DNA from: Phycisphaerae bacterium
GTDB taxonomy: Bacteria; Planctomycetota; Phycisphaerae; Tepidisphaerales; Tepidisphaeraceae
Length of the DNA stretch: 64,000 nt
Direction of reading: 5' to 3'
Assembly: GCA_025924315.1 (NCBI GenBank)
Contig: JAICIO010000002.1
Span: 62,001 to 126,000 of the forward strand
In this document: positions 1 to 8,556 of the stretch, piece after piece
How positions within the stretch are numbered: position 1 is the first letter of the stretch
Layout of the letters: each line of letters starts with the position of its first letter
Program-made: the position numbers and the translations under genes
Notes under the pieces: model-generated
Database searches by the model: none
What the model was told of the DNA's origin: nothing
Seen by the model: only the letters and a program-made list of their open reading frames with translations

Positions 1-470
1 TTGGCGGCGTTATTCGATGCGGCGCTTCCGCTGCTGCCCGTCGCACCGGTGCCGGCGCCCGTGCCCCCCGACGTGCCGGGAGGAGCGCCGGTCGATCCCG
101 CGCCGGTGCTGCCTGGTCCGCCACTCGCAGGCGTGCCGGCAGTGCCAGATGCGGCTGCGCCCGCGGTTCCAGCGGCGGTTGGGGCGTTCGCGCCGGTACC
201 AGCGCCATTGCCGGCGGACGTTCCGTTTCCAGCACTGCTTGAATTCGCGCCGATCGCGCCCGCGGACGATTGACCCGCCCCACTGGACGCCGTGTTTGCA
301 TCGCCCGATGTCCCGCCGCTGCCGCTTGTGCTTCCCGCGGAGCTGCCACCACTACTGCTGCCACTGCCGCCTCCACCGCTCGCGGCGAGGGTGCTCGTCG
401 GATTGAAACTCAACGAAAGTCCCGCGACCGCCATCGCTGCAGCCGCCACGATTCGCCAATCGTTCCGCAT
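1..470 (-). CDS. Exported Ser/Gly/Ala/Thr-rich low-complexity protein (N-terminal part)
   Basis: Reading leftward from an ATG at 470 the frame stays open to the window edge, giving at least 156 residues. A consensus ribosome site (AGGAG, six bases upstream) supports this start. The N-terminus (MRNDWRIVAAAAMAVAGLS, then a run to LAASG) looks like a signal peptide cleaved after about residue 30. Everything after it is Gly, Ser, Ala, Thr, Asn and Pro in short irregular repeats, with no recognisable domain. It is probably a secreted or surface linker-type protein, or the stalk of a larger one whose C-terminus is outside the window. The frames on the opposite strand are GC-driven shadows. Function unknown. 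Confidence 0.75.
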   Translation of the reverse strand, partial: MRNDWRIVAAAAMAVAGLSLSFNPTSTLAASGGGGSGSSSGGSSAGSTSGSGGTSGDANTASSGAGQSSAGAIGANSSSAGNGTSAGNGAGTGANAPTAAGTAGAAASGTAGTPASGGPGSTGAGSTGAPPGTSGGTGAGTGATGSSGSAASNNAA

Positions 471-668
471 GGGAACTCCTCACAAAAAAATCCGTGATTA
501 TGGCCCCCGCGGCGGTCACATCGTCGCGGCAAACTGAGCCGGGTTTGCGAAAATGCAAAGCCCAGGCCCAATCAAGGGAATTGCTTGAAAGGATGACGGA
601 AATTTCCCGCCGCCTAGGCACGATGCCGCTGAAACCTATAATGCCACCGAGTTTGTGAAGGAGACCGC
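471..668. promoter_or_regulatory. Divergent intergenic region
   Basis: About 200 bases separate the divergent exported-protein gene and the YggS-type gene, so promoters for both should lie here. No operator-like inverted repeat or riboswitch stands out. An AAGGAG ribosome site lies just before the GTG at 669. Confidence 0.35.
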
Positions 669-1442
669 GTGGCCAAACGATCGCCGCTTGCTGAAAAATT
701 GGACGAGGTGAAGGATCGCATCGCCAAAGCCTGTCAAAAGGCCAAGCGCGATCCGAGCGAAGTGACGCTCATCGCCGTGACAAAAACCGCTGCCCCCGAG
801 CAGATCAGGGAAATACTGGGGCTGGGCGTATCCGACCTCGGCGAATCGCGCGTACAGGTGCTCGCGCAGCGCGCGGGCCAAGTCAATGAATATCACCAGC
901 GCCGCGTGCAGCACGGCGAGGCCGGAAATCTCCCGGCAAAGATCCGCTGGCACATGATCGGCCATCTCCAGCGCAACAAGGTGAAGGCGATCCTTCCGAT
1001 CGTGTCACTCATCCACAGCATCGATTCACTGAGACTCGCGGAGGAGATTGACAACCACGCGGCCAAGGCGGATCGAAAGGTGCCGGTTCTTCTTCAGGTC
1101 AACGCGAGCGAAGAGTCGAGCAAGTTTGGCGTCGCCGTCGGCGCCGCCGTGCACCTCGCCGAGCAGCTCGACTCGATGCCGAACCTGCAGATGATGGGCC
1201 TCATGACGATGGCCGAGCCCGATCAAACCGAAACGAAGCTCCGCCACACCTTCGCGCGAACGCGTGAGCTCTTCGAAGAAATGAAATGGCACAAAATCGG
1301 CGGAAATCACTTGCGCCACCTCAGCATGGGCATGAGCAACGATTTCGAAGCAGCAATCCTGGAAGGCGCGACGATGGTGAGAGTCGGAACAGCATTGTTC
1401 GGAGGGAAGATTCAGGACCACGAGGAAGCAGAGGAAAAGTGA
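669..1442 (+). CDS. YggS/PROSC-family PLP-binding homeostasis protein
   Basis: This 257-residue protein belongs to the YggS/YBL036C/PROSC family, which binds pyridoxal 5'-phosphate and buffers free PLP and amino-acid pools in the cytoplasm; no catalytic reaction is established for the family. The TIM-barrel PLP lysine is in LIAVTKT (about residue 39), and the EESSKFG and GLMTMA motifs are present. It is slightly longer than the usual ~230 residues because of an insert at about residues 70-90. The GTG start is set by an AAGGAG ribosome site. It is followed by a palindromic repeat and so probably ends its own transcription unit. Confidence 0.9.
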   Translation: MAKRSPLAEKLDEVKDRIAKACQKAKRDPSEVTLIAVTKTAAPEQIREILGLGVSDLGESRVQVLAQRAGQVNEYHQRRVQHGEAGNLPAKIRWHMIGHLQRNKVKAILPIVSLIHSIDSLRLAEEIDNHAAKADRKVPVLLQVNASEESSKFGVAVGAAVHLAEQLDSMPNLQMMGLMTMAEPDQTETKLRHTFARTRELFEEMKWHKIGGNHLRHLSMGMSNDFEAAILEGATMVRVGTALFGGKIQDHEEAEEK

Positions 1443-1507
1443 ACCACTAAGCCACGAAGGCCGCAAAGAACAAAAACTGCTTAGTGCTCTTCGTGTCTTC
1501 GTGGTTC
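1441..1507. repeat. Family D palindromic repeat
   Basis: Imperfect inverted repeat: GAACCACTAAGCCACGAAG at the left pairs with CTTCGTGTCTTCGTGGTTC at the right around an A/T-richer loop. It begins at the stop of the YggS-type gene. Similar long hairpins built of short purine-rich words occur near 12586 and 22018. Confidence 0.7.
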
Positions 1508-1517
1508 AATCCACGGC

Positions 1518-1832
1518 GTGCCCCAAATCGACTTCTTCAACTTCTTCCGCTACTTCCTCGGCACGGTGGTGACGATCTACGCCACTGTCATCACACTGCA
1601 ATCTTTATGGGGCTGGTACGTGTGGCTGGCGGGGAGCGATAAGTATGTCAGCCTGATTCGCCGATATGTGATTCTGCAGGGCCTGCGGCTGCGGTTTAAG
1701 ACGTTTTGGGGAGACGTGATTATCTGCCTGCTGCTGTGCATTGCCTTTTTGATTCTTTGGCGCGGGCACGTGTTGATTTACGATCTGGGGTACCGAATCG
1801 AAGATGTCCAGCGGCACGCCCAATCCTTCTGA
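1518..1832 (+). CDS. Small membrane protein, unknown function
   Basis: This 104-residue protein has two predicted membrane segments, at about residues 8-36 (FRYFLGTVVTIYATVITLQS) and 62-85 (WGDVIICLLLCIAFLILW). A basic loop lies between them (RRYVILQGLRLRFK). A GTG start is used. Its last 29 bases overlap the next gene in another frame, which suggests translational coupling and a shared role. I do not recognise the family. Confidence 0.65.
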   Translation: MPQIDFFNFFRYFLGTVVTIYATVITLQSLWGWYVWLAGSDKYVSLIRRYVILQGLRLRFKTFWGDVIICLLLCIAFLILWRGHVLIYDLGYRIEDVQRHAQSF

Positions 1833-2730
1833 TGTCAAAATGCTTCCCGGAAGCGCAGGCGAAACCGCGCCTATCCGCGCGCCGCAGCAGCCGATCGCAA
1901 CCACGCCCCCGCCGCGGCAGCTCTCCGAAGTCCCGAAAGACGAGCTCGAACATCTCGCGGAGGAATACGGACTCGATCCGACGCGCTTCAAAACGCGGCA
2001 GCATTTGGTCGCTGCCATTCACGAGCGCCGCCAGATGATCGCCGCGATGGATCGCGACGCGATGCTCGATGTCATCCGGTGGAGTCGCCGGCCTGTCGCA
2101 ATCAACGCATCGAAAGATCAGCTCGCGATCGAAATCTCGCGCATCAAGTCGATGAAGTTTTCCGGACTTTCGCAGCGAGGACTCGTCGCGCTCGGCCGCC
2201 TTCGGGGCGTGATCATCCAAGGGAACGAGCCGATTCCCGTGCTCGTCCGCAAGCTGAAGCGCCAGGAAGGCATCTTCACCAAGATCAACCGCAAGCGACG
2301 TGCATTCATCGGCTCAATCGTCTCGAACATGCTCGGCGAAGGTGAGCCCGCGACGAACTACGAATTCCTCCCGCCCGACGGCGGAACGCCCGGCGTCTCG
2401 CAAGCGTCGCGAAGCGCGACGATCAAGGACGAGATCGAAGAATCCGGTCTCTTCGGCGGCCTGACCAAATCCATCAAGAAGTCCGCTGACAGCTACCTGA
2501 ATCAGAAGCTCGATGAAATCGAAGCGCGCATCGATCGCAAGCTCGACGAGATCGACCGGCGCCTGGCGGAATGGCGCGACAAAGAAATCGCCAACCGCAT
2601 CCGCATCCTCAAGATCACGCTCTGGGCGAGCGTGATCGTCGGCGCGTTTTCCCTCATTTATTCCTACGTGCAGGTCTATCTCCTTCCGAGTTCGAAAGAA
2701 CCCCCGCCCGCGCACGTCGTGCATCACTAA
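1804..2730 (+). CDS. Rho-N/SAP-like repeat protein with C-terminal membrane anchor
   Basis: The 308-residue product has helix-turn units resembling Rho N-terminal/SAP-type motifs at about residues 40-145 (for example LEHLAEEYGLDPTRFKTRQH). It continues with a charged coiled-coil stretch (about 225-265, LNQKLDEIEARIDRKLDEID) and one membrane helix near the C-terminus (about 270-295). This suggests a membrane-tethered cytoplasmic protein, possibly nucleic-acid-binding through the N-terminal units; that function is inference. The start overlaps the preceding small membrane protein, so the two are probably cotranscribed. Confidence 0.65.
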   Translation: MSSGTPNPSDVKMLPGSAGETAPIRAPQQPIATTPPPRQLSEVPKDELEHLAEEYGLDPTRFKTRQHLVAAIHERRQMIAAMDRDAMLDVIRWSRRPVAINASKDQLAIEISRIKSMKFSGLSQRGLVALGRLRGVIIQGNEPIPVLVRKLKRQEGIFTKINRKRRAFIGSIVSNMLGEGEPATNYEFLPPDGGTPGVSQASRSATIKDEIEESGLFGGLTKSIKKSADSYLNQKLDEIEARIDRKLDEIDRRLAEWRDKEIANRIRILKITLWASVIVGAFSLIYSYVQVYLLPSSKEPPPAHVVHH

Positions 2731-2820
2731 CGCGCGTCTCTTCGTTCAGCCGGCGAGCTTGCTCGGCGTTAATACGCTCGTTGGCGAGATGCCTCGCGCA
2801 CGTGTATAAGTCGCGCAGTT

Positions 2821-4185
2821 GTGACCGACACCACCTCGATACCGAAAAACAGCAACTCCGCCTGGCGGCACACGCTGCGCGCTCTTCGCTTCCGCAATTA
2901 TCGACTCTTCTTCTTCGGCCAAGGCGTATCGCTCGTCGGCACGTGGATGACCCGCGTTGCGATCAGCTGGCTGGTTTATCTCCTCGCGAAAGATTCTCCG
3001 ACCGCCGTCAAAGCCGCAACGATTCTCGGAATCGTGGGATTCGCCGGGCAAATCCCGATGTGCATTCTCGCGCCGTTCGCGGGCGTGATCGTCGATCGCA
3101 TGAATCGCTATCACCTGCTGATCGTGACGCAGATCCTGTCAATGTTGCAGAGTCTCGCGCTCGCGCTGCTCGCGTGGCAGAAGACGATCAACATCCCGTG
3201 GGTGATCGTGCTGGCGGCGGCGCAAGGGATTATCAATGCGTTTGATGTCCCCGCGCGCCAGTCTTTCGTCGTGGAAATGATCGAAGATCGCGCTGATCTG
3301 CCGAATGCCATCGCACTCAACAGTTCGATGTTCAACAGCGCGCGCCTCATTGGGCCCGCGATCGGTGGATTGCTCGTCGCCGCCTTCGGACCAGCATTGT
3401 GCTTTCTGATCGACGGCCTCAGCTACATCGCGGTGATCGCTTCGCTCCTCGCCATGAAAGTTCCCGAGGCGGCGAAGCGAAAGATCACGGGACACCCGTT
3501 ACAGCAACTGCGCGAAGGCTTCAATTACGCGTTTGGTTTTCCGCCAGTGCGGGCAATTCTATTGCTCATTTCACTCATCAGCTTCACTTCAGCGGCGCTG
3601 CAGGTGCTCCTGCCGATTTACGCCGATCGGATTCACGCGAGCATTCACGGTGCGACGACGTTTGGTTTTCTCCTCGCCGCGATCGGCATCGGCGCGCTGC
3701 TCGGATCGATCTACCTTGCCGCGCGAAAATCGGTCCGTGGGCTCGGCGTCGTGCTGACCGTCGCCGCGGCACTCTTTGGTTTTTCGTCCATCGCGTTTGC
3801 ATTCGCGCACACGCTGTGGGTTTCGTTCTTCCTGGCGATGCTCTGCGGCGCGGGAATGGTCGTGCACATGGCGGCCGTCAACACCGTGCTGCAGACGCTG
3901 GTCGACGACCACATGCGCGGACGGCTCATGAGCTTCTTCATGATCGGTGTGATGGGGCTCGCACCCTTCGGCAGCCTCGCCGCCGGCGCGGTTGCGGATC
4001 GAATCGGCATCACGCCCACGCTCGTCCTCGTCGGCATCATCAGCGTTTTGGGCGCGGGATTGTTTACGCTCAAAATCCCCGCGATCCGTCCGCTTGTGCG
4101 CGAAATCTACAAACGCAAAGGCATCATTCCCGAAGTTGCCACAGGTCTCAACGAGGCCGCGAGGCTTGCGCCGCCGGAGGAGTGA
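2821..4185 (+). CDS. MFS transporter, EntS-like
   Basis: This 454-residue polytopic membrane protein matches the DUF894/EntS branch of the major facilitator superfamily. The N-terminus has the typical ALRFRNYRLFFFGQGVSLVG entry into TM1, followed by a TM2-3 loop with FAGVIVDRMNRY. About 12 hydrophobic segments alternate regularly. Members export small molecules such as siderophores or drugs; the substrate here is unknown. A GTG start is used, and the gene stops 16 bases before the WaaP-like gene, so the two may be cotranscribed. Confidence 0.85.
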   Translation: MTDTTSIPKNSNSAWRHTLRALRFRNYRLFFFGQGVSLVGTWMTRVAISWLVYLLAKDSPTAVKAATILGIVGFAGQIPMCILAPFAGVIVDRMNRYHLLIVTQILSMLQSLALALLAWQKTINIPWVIVLAAAQGIINAFDVPARQSFVVEMIEDRADLPNAIALNSSMFNSARLIGPAIGGLLVAAFGPALCFLIDGLSYIAVIASLLAMKVPEAAKRKITGHPLQQLREGFNYAFGFPPVRAILLLISLISFTSAALQVLLPIYADRIHASIHGATTFGFLLAAIGIGALLGSIYLAARKSVRGLGVVLTVAAALFGFSSIAFAFAHTLWVSFFLAMLCGAGMVVHMAAVNTVLQTLVDDHMRGRLMSFFMIGVMGLAPFGSLAAGAVADRIGITPTLVLVGIISVLGAGLFTLKIPAIRPLVREIYKRKGIIPEVATGLNEAARLAPPEE

Positions 4186-4201
4186 GGATATAAATCCGCA
4201 C

Positions 4202-5695
4202 GTGCCTCCGAAGGATCTGGAACAATCTCTCCGCGATCTGCCGCGCGTCGGCACGCGCATCCGCGATTACGACGATCGCCAGGTCTGGCGCATCGAGCAC
4301 AACGGCAAACCGTATTACCTCAAGTTTTACACCCGCGGCGAGGGACGACTGCGGCGATTGTTCATCGGCAATCCCGCCATGCGCGAGTTCCTTCGCTTGC
4401 AATGGTTGCAGAAGGCATCGATTCCATCGCCGCGCGCGGTCGCGGTGCTGAGCGGATTTCGCATCGACAATCTGCGGGGCGACGCGGTGATCACCGAGGG
4501 AATCGAGCCAGCGCAGAACCTCGACCAATACCTCAACGATCTGGAGTTGAACGCGCGGCCGGTTCCCAATCACCTCGATCTGAGCAAGCAAATTCGCACG
4601 CTCGTGCACAACATGGCCCTCGCGAAGCTGCGCCACAGCAACCTGCAACTGGACAACTTTCTCGTCCACAAAGGAAACGTTTATCTGCTCGATGCGATCA
4701 ACGTGCATCGCGGCGGGCCGAAGATGCGCGACATCCTGCTGCTCCGCCACAGCACATCGCGTTTTGCGACCAAGACCGATGTCCGCCGCGGATGGGATCT
4801 GTTGGCGGCCGGACCCGTGCCGAAGAAAAACTCGATCAGCGCAAGCGTCTACCGACGGTTTAACCGCCTCTTTCGCACAGAGAATGAATTCTTCGGTCGC
4901 CTGCGCGACAACAACTGGCGCGGCATGTTCTTCAAGCACTGGAATTATCCCCGGCGCTGGTCGCGCGTGAGTCGCGAACGATTCACGCGCGCGGATTGGG
5001 AATCCGCCTGGCCGCAACTGCTCGCGCAGGTCGAAAGCGATCAGTTCGAAGTGCTGAAACGCGGACCTTCGGGCGACGTGCTTGCCGGCGAAATCCTGCT
5101 CGGTGGGCGCCCGTTTCCGGTCGTCGTCAAACGACCGCGCATGAAGTACGCGTATCGCTACATTACGGCGATCGGCCGGCCGAGCCGCGCACTGCGCACG
5201 TGGATCAAAGCGTGGAAGATGATCGTGCGCGATGTGCCGGTCGATTGGCCGATGTTCATCATCGAGAAACGCGTCCTCGGTTATGTCGTCGACAGCCTGA
5301 TCGTCTTCGAGCGTCTCCCCGGCAAGACACTCGCGCATTTCGATCTCGACGCGCATACGCCCGAAGCGCGCGACACCCTGTTTCGGCGGCTCGGCACGAT
5401 CCTCCGCCGGATTGATTCGATGGGTTTCGGTCACTTCGATGCAAAGGCGACGAACTGGATCGTGCTTGAAGATGAAAAACTCGGCCCGACGCCGGTGATG
5501 ATCGACGCGGATGGCATTCGTCATTATCCGACCGCCCGGATGGGAATGGAGCGCTTGCTGCGCGCGATGCGCGATCACCCGCAGTACACGCCGGCCGACT
5601 CGCTTTCGCTCTGCCTCGGCTACGCGCCGTTCGGTCGCCTTGGCATCGAAAGGGCTGATCAAGCGGAGAAGCATGAGCCGAAGGAGGCAACATGA
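4202..5695 (+). CDS. Two-module WaaP/Kdo-kinase-like protein
   Basis: This 497-residue protein carries two LPS-kinase-like (protein-kinase fold) modules in one chain. The first (about residues 20-190) has YYLKFYTR for the nucleotide lysine, RHSNLQLDNFL as catalytic loop and DAINVH as metal site. The second (about 290-470) has FPVVVKRPRMK, GHFDAKATNW and IDADGIR. In the first the catalytic aspartate of HxD is Asn; in the second HFD is intact. The family phosphorylates heptose or Kdo in the LPS core. I chose the GTG at 4202 because the frame upstream lies inside the MFS gene. Its stop overlaps the start of the GT9 gene, which supports an LPS-core role. Confidence 0.8.
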   Translation: MPPKDLEQSLRDLPRVGTRIRDYDDRQVWRIEHNGKPYYLKFYTRGEGRLRRLFIGNPAMREFLRLQWLQKASIPSPRAVAVLSGFRIDNLRGDAVITEGIEPAQNLDQYLNDLELNARPVPNHLDLSKQIRTLVHNMALAKLRHSNLQLDNFLVHKGNVYLLDAINVHRGGPKMRDILLLRHSTSRFATKTDVRRGWDLLAAGPVPKKNSISASVYRRFNRLFRTENEFFGRLRDNNWRGMFFKHWNYPRRWSRVSRERFTRADWESAWPQLLAQVESDQFEVLKRGPSGDVLAGEILLGGRPFPVVVKRPRMKYAYRYITAIGRPSRALRTWIKAWKMIVRDVPVDWPMFIIEKRVLGYVVDSLIVFERLPGKTLAHFDLDAHTPEARDTLFRRLGTILRRIDSMGFGHFDAKATNWIVLEDEKLGPTPVMIDADGIRHYPTARMGMERLLRAMRDHPQYTPADSLSLCLGYAPFGRLGIERADQAEKHEPKEAT

Positions 5696-6726
5696 CCGCG
5701 TTGCCCATCCCGGACAATCCGCGGATTCTGATCATCAAACCGTCGGCGCTCGGCGACGTCGTTCACACGTTGCCGGTGCTGAATCTGCTGCGACTGCGAT
5801 GGCCGAAAGCGCACATTAGCTGGATGATCAACCCAGCGTTTGCCACCCTGATCGATCGCCATCCGCAGCTCGACGAAGTGATCCTTTTCGAGCGGCGAAA
5901 GTTCGGTCAATTCTGGCGAAATCCATCCGCGGCGATCGGATTCTTCAAATTCACCGGCTCCCTGCGCGCGCGACGGTTCGACCTTGTGCTCGATCTTCAA
6001 GGCCTCTTTCGAAGTGGGTGGCTGACGTTCAAAACCCGCGCGCCGATCCGCGTCGGCTTCGCCAACGCGCGCGAACTGGCGCATCTCTTCTACACCCACC
6101 GCGTACAGGTGGGATCGCCTGAGCAGCACGCGGTCGAGCGATACCTGAAGATGGCGGATTTCGTCGGCGCGGGACGCGACCCAGTCGAGTTTCGCTTCGC
6201 GACGACGGATGAAGATCGAGCGTCCGTTTCGCAATTGCTGGGCGACGTGAAGAACTTCGCCGTCCTGATGCCCGGCACAAACTGGGAAACCAAGCGGTGG
6301 CCCGTCGAACATTTCGCAGCGCTCGTCGAACCGCTCCGCGAACAATTCGGCTTAACATCGATTGTCGCCGGCGCGCCCGACGTCGCGCCGCTCGCCGCGA
6401 GAATGCCTGGCACGATCAATCTCGTTGGCCAAACGAACCTGCGACAGCTCCCCGCCCTCCTCGAGCGCGCATCGCTCGTCGTCGCCAACGACAGCGGCCC
6501 CATGCACATCGCCGCCGCCCTCAACCGTCCGCTCGTCACCCCGTACGGCCCCACCAACCCCATCCGCACCGGCCCCTACGCGCGCATGGACAGCGTCGTC
6601 CGCCTGGACATCCCGTGCAGTCCCTGCTACTCGCGCACGTGTTCGCATCAGAGCTGCCTGCGATGGTTGAAGCCAGAATCGGTTTTGAACCTCGCGCAGC
6701 AACAACTGGAGACACGCGCTGAATGA
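5692..6726 (+). CDS. Glycosyltransferase family 9, LPS heptosyltransferase-like
   Basis: This 344-residue cytoplasmic or peripheral GT-B enzyme is of the ADP-heptose:LPS heptosyltransferase family. The N-terminal motif PSALGDVVHTLPVL and the C-terminal donor-binding segment NDSGPMHIAAAL followed by PYGPTNP are diagnostic. A Cys-rich stretch (CSPCYSRTCSHQSCL) lies near the C-terminus. It starts within the stop of the WaaP-like kinase (ATGA) and its own stop overlaps the next start, so the three genes are translationally coupled. It probably adds heptose to the inner core. Confidence 0.9.
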   Translation: MTALPIPDNPRILIIKPSALGDVVHTLPVLNLLRLRWPKAHISWMINPAFATLIDRHPQLDEVILFERRKFGQFWRNPSAAIGFFKFTGSLRARRFDLVLDLQGLFRSGWLTFKTRAPIRVGFANARELAHLFYTHRVQVGSPEQHAVERYLKMADFVGAGRDPVEFRFATTDEDRASVSQLLGDVKNFAVLMPGTNWETKRWPVEHFAALVEPLREQFGLTSIVAGAPDVAPLAARMPGTINLVGQTNLRQLPALLERASLVVANDSGPMHIAAALNRPLVTPYGPTNPIRTGPYARMDSVVRLDIPCSPCYSRTCSHQSCLRWLKPESVLNLAQQQLETRAE

Positions 6727-7109
6727 TCGTCCAATTCGAGGCATCCTCGCTGAAGTCCGAATCTGAAGACGATAATGATCCGCCGTTTGTATACGTATTC
6801 GCCCTCGGCTTGACCGGGGATTACCTTTCGCTTGCGAGAGCTAAGCCGATCGGTGGTCCGGAGGATTGGGGCATTCACATTGAAGTAAACGATCAAATCT
6901 ACTCGGGCTACGACCAGATCGCGCGCTGCGAATTGACAAGTACGGCGATGGCTATCGTGCTAACGAAGCCGCTGGGGCGGCGCGCTGAGATCGAAGGTGT
7001 TAACGTTCGATTCACCCCCAAGAACCCGCCAAATCCGCACTTCATCGAGCACTTGCGTCTAATCTTCACGGGCAAAGAACAGCTCCTAGACGTGACACTT
7101 GGCACGTAG
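6723..7109 (+). CDS. Imm10-like small protein
   Basis: This 128-residue soluble protein has no signal peptide. The pattern YLSLAR, then WGIHIEVNDQIYSGYDQIA, then a beta-rich tail resembles the Imm10 family of polymorphic-toxin immunity proteins; I recall the family pattern but could not run a profile. No toxin gene is next to it. Its ATG overlaps the stop of the heptosyltransferase gene, so it is cotranscribed with LPS-core genes, an unusual place for an immunity protein. It could also be an unrelated small protein with a similar fold. Confidence 0.6.
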   Translation: MIVQFEASSLKSESEDDNDPPFVYVFALGLTGDYLSLARAKPIGGPEDWGIHIEVNDQIYSGYDQIARCELTSTAMAIVLTKPLGRRAEIEGVNVRFTPKNPPNPHFIEHLRLIFTGKEQLLDVTLGT

Positions 7110-7111
7110 TG

Positions 7112-8455
7112 TCACTTAACCTTGTCTTTCATCGCCGCGAATTCATCCCGCAGGGGATTCAAGCGTTCGCCCAAATAACGTTCGGTCCAGAGGTCGGGCA
7201 TGAGCCCCGCGAAGGTCGACTTGGTCGCGCTGGTCAGCTCGTCGCCCTGCTCGATGATCTTCCGCAAACCTTCAAGGTTCCGTTCCGCGGTCTGGCCGGC
7301 GGCGCGACGCGGGTCCATCGCTTGCGTCGTGAATTGCTCGCGAAGGTCACGCACCATATCCCAGCCGCGCGTGCGCAGATTGGTCAGTGCTTCCATGGAC
7401 TTGAACCATTTTTCAAAACGCTGGCGTTCGCCGAGTGTCTCGAGAAGTTTCAGGCAGGTGTCGCGGCCGCCTTCGGGAGGCTGGCCGTCATGTAACACGA
7501 CACCGACGTCAACCATGATATCGAGCGCCGCATCAATCGGTTCGCATTGCATGCGGTGCGTGTTGTAGCGGCTCCAGGCGGTAGCAACGATGCCCCTCAG
7601 TTTGAATCGATCGGCCACTTCTGCGTAACCCAGCGCATTGTCTTCACGCGCTTTCCAATTCGGGAGATCGGCATCGGGTCCTTCCGCGCCCTTGTACGCG
7701 CACGCGCCCCACAGCGGGATGCCGGCGGCTCGCAGTTTCTCGAAGCTCGCCGCGGAATGGTGTCCCTTCGTTTCCATCACCTTTCCGCCGTAGCCCCAGA
7801 CCATGAGATCCGCTTTCGTGCTGATCTTCTTCAGCGCAGGCTCTTCCCAATGAAGCATCATGTCGTGCCAGAGGATCGGTCGAATGTTCTTCGCGTTCAG
7901 TTTGTCGAGCAGCGGCTCGACGTGATGCAGATAGAGCGCCCCCTTGCCGTTCTTTTCAATGAACGCTTTCGTGTCGGGATGTGTGCCAAAGGTCCACGCC
8001 TCATCGCCACCGAGATGAAAATGCTTCACATCCGGCAGCAGCGCGAGCACGTCTTCCTGCATCTTCTCGACGAGTTCTCGCGCGCCGGGCGCGAGTGGAT
8101 TGAGCACGTCCGGCCGATCGGGCACCTCGCGCAGCTTCGCATAATCCGGAATCGACAGCGGCGTTTCCATGTGGCCGAGACATTGCACCAGCGGAATGAT
8201 TTCGATCCCGAGATGATGCGCCGCCTCCGCGAAGGCCTTCACCTGCTCCGGCGTGTACGCGGTCTCATTGCGAAATCGTTTGTCCACCGTCCACGGAAAC
8301 TGATCCTCCCATTCAACGAGCACTGCGTTGTATCCCGCCGCGGAGATCACCTTCAGCAGCGAGACGAGGCGCTCGGGCGTTGGTGGACACCCCTTGAGAT
8401 CGAGATGCACGCCACGAATTGGAGTGATGGGATCGGATCGGCGGAAAATGTCCAT
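7112..8455 (-). CDS. GH20 beta-N-acetylhexosaminidase-like hydrolase
   Basis: This 447-residue protein has a GH20 catalytic TIM barrel beginning with RGVHLDLKGCPPT. It carries the catalytic pair HLGGDE at residues 147-152, where Asp polarises the substrate N-acetyl group and Glu is the acid/base. There is no signal peptide and no N-terminal GH20b domain, so it is a compact, probably cytoplasmic form. It should release terminal GlcNAc or GalNAc from glycoconjugates or peptidoglycan fragments. It is convergent with the Imm10-like gene and ends two bases from it. Confidence 0.85.
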   Translation of the reverse strand: MDIFRRSDPITPIRGVHLDLKGCPPTPERLVSLLKVISAAGYNAVLVEWEDQFPWTVDKRFRNETAYTPEQVKAFAEAAHHLGIEIIPLVQCLGHMETPLSIPDYAKLREVPDRPDVLNPLAPGARELVEKMQEDVLALLPDVKHFHLGGDEAWTFGTHPDTKAFIEKNGKGALYLHHVEPLLDKLNAKNIRPILWHDMMLHWEEPALKKISTKADLMVWGYGGKVMETKGHHSAASFEKLRAAGIPLWGACAYKGAEGPDADLPNWKAREDNALGYAEVADRFKLRGIVATAWSRYNTHRMQCEPIDAALDIMVDVGVVLHDGQPPEGGRDTCLKLLETLGERQRFEKWFKSMEALTNLRTRGWDMVRDLREQFTTQAMDPRRAAGQTAERNLEGLRKIIEQGDELTSATKSTFAGLMPDLWTERYLGERLNPLRDEFAAMKDKVK

Positions 8456-8496
8456 GCGGAAGGTGTAACCGATGGAAGCGATGACGCAAGCGACAT

Positions 8497-8555
8497 GTAG
8501 GGCGGCCTCAGCACACCGTTTGGGACGCTACACAGAACGGTGTGCTGAAGCACAC
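8497..8555. repeat. Palindrome related to family A
   Basis: TCAGCACACCGTTTGGGA and GAACGGTGTGCTGAAGCACAC form an inverted repeat between the GH20 and bactofilin genes. The core (CAGCACACCG) is like the family A palindrome with a changed central word. Confidence 0.5.
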
Positions 8556-8556
8556 T

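Noticed and set aside
1-406. Pro/Ala-rich and Arg/Cys-rich frames on the plus strand
   Set aside because: They are the reverse complement of the Gly/Ser/Ala-rich exported gene on the minus strand, which has a signal peptide and a ribosome site.
4148-5674. 508-residue open frame on the minus strand opposite the WaaP-like gene
   Set aside because: No domain is visible, composition is Arg/His/Ala-rich, and it mirrors the real gene codon by codon; GC-rich DNA keeps such frames open.
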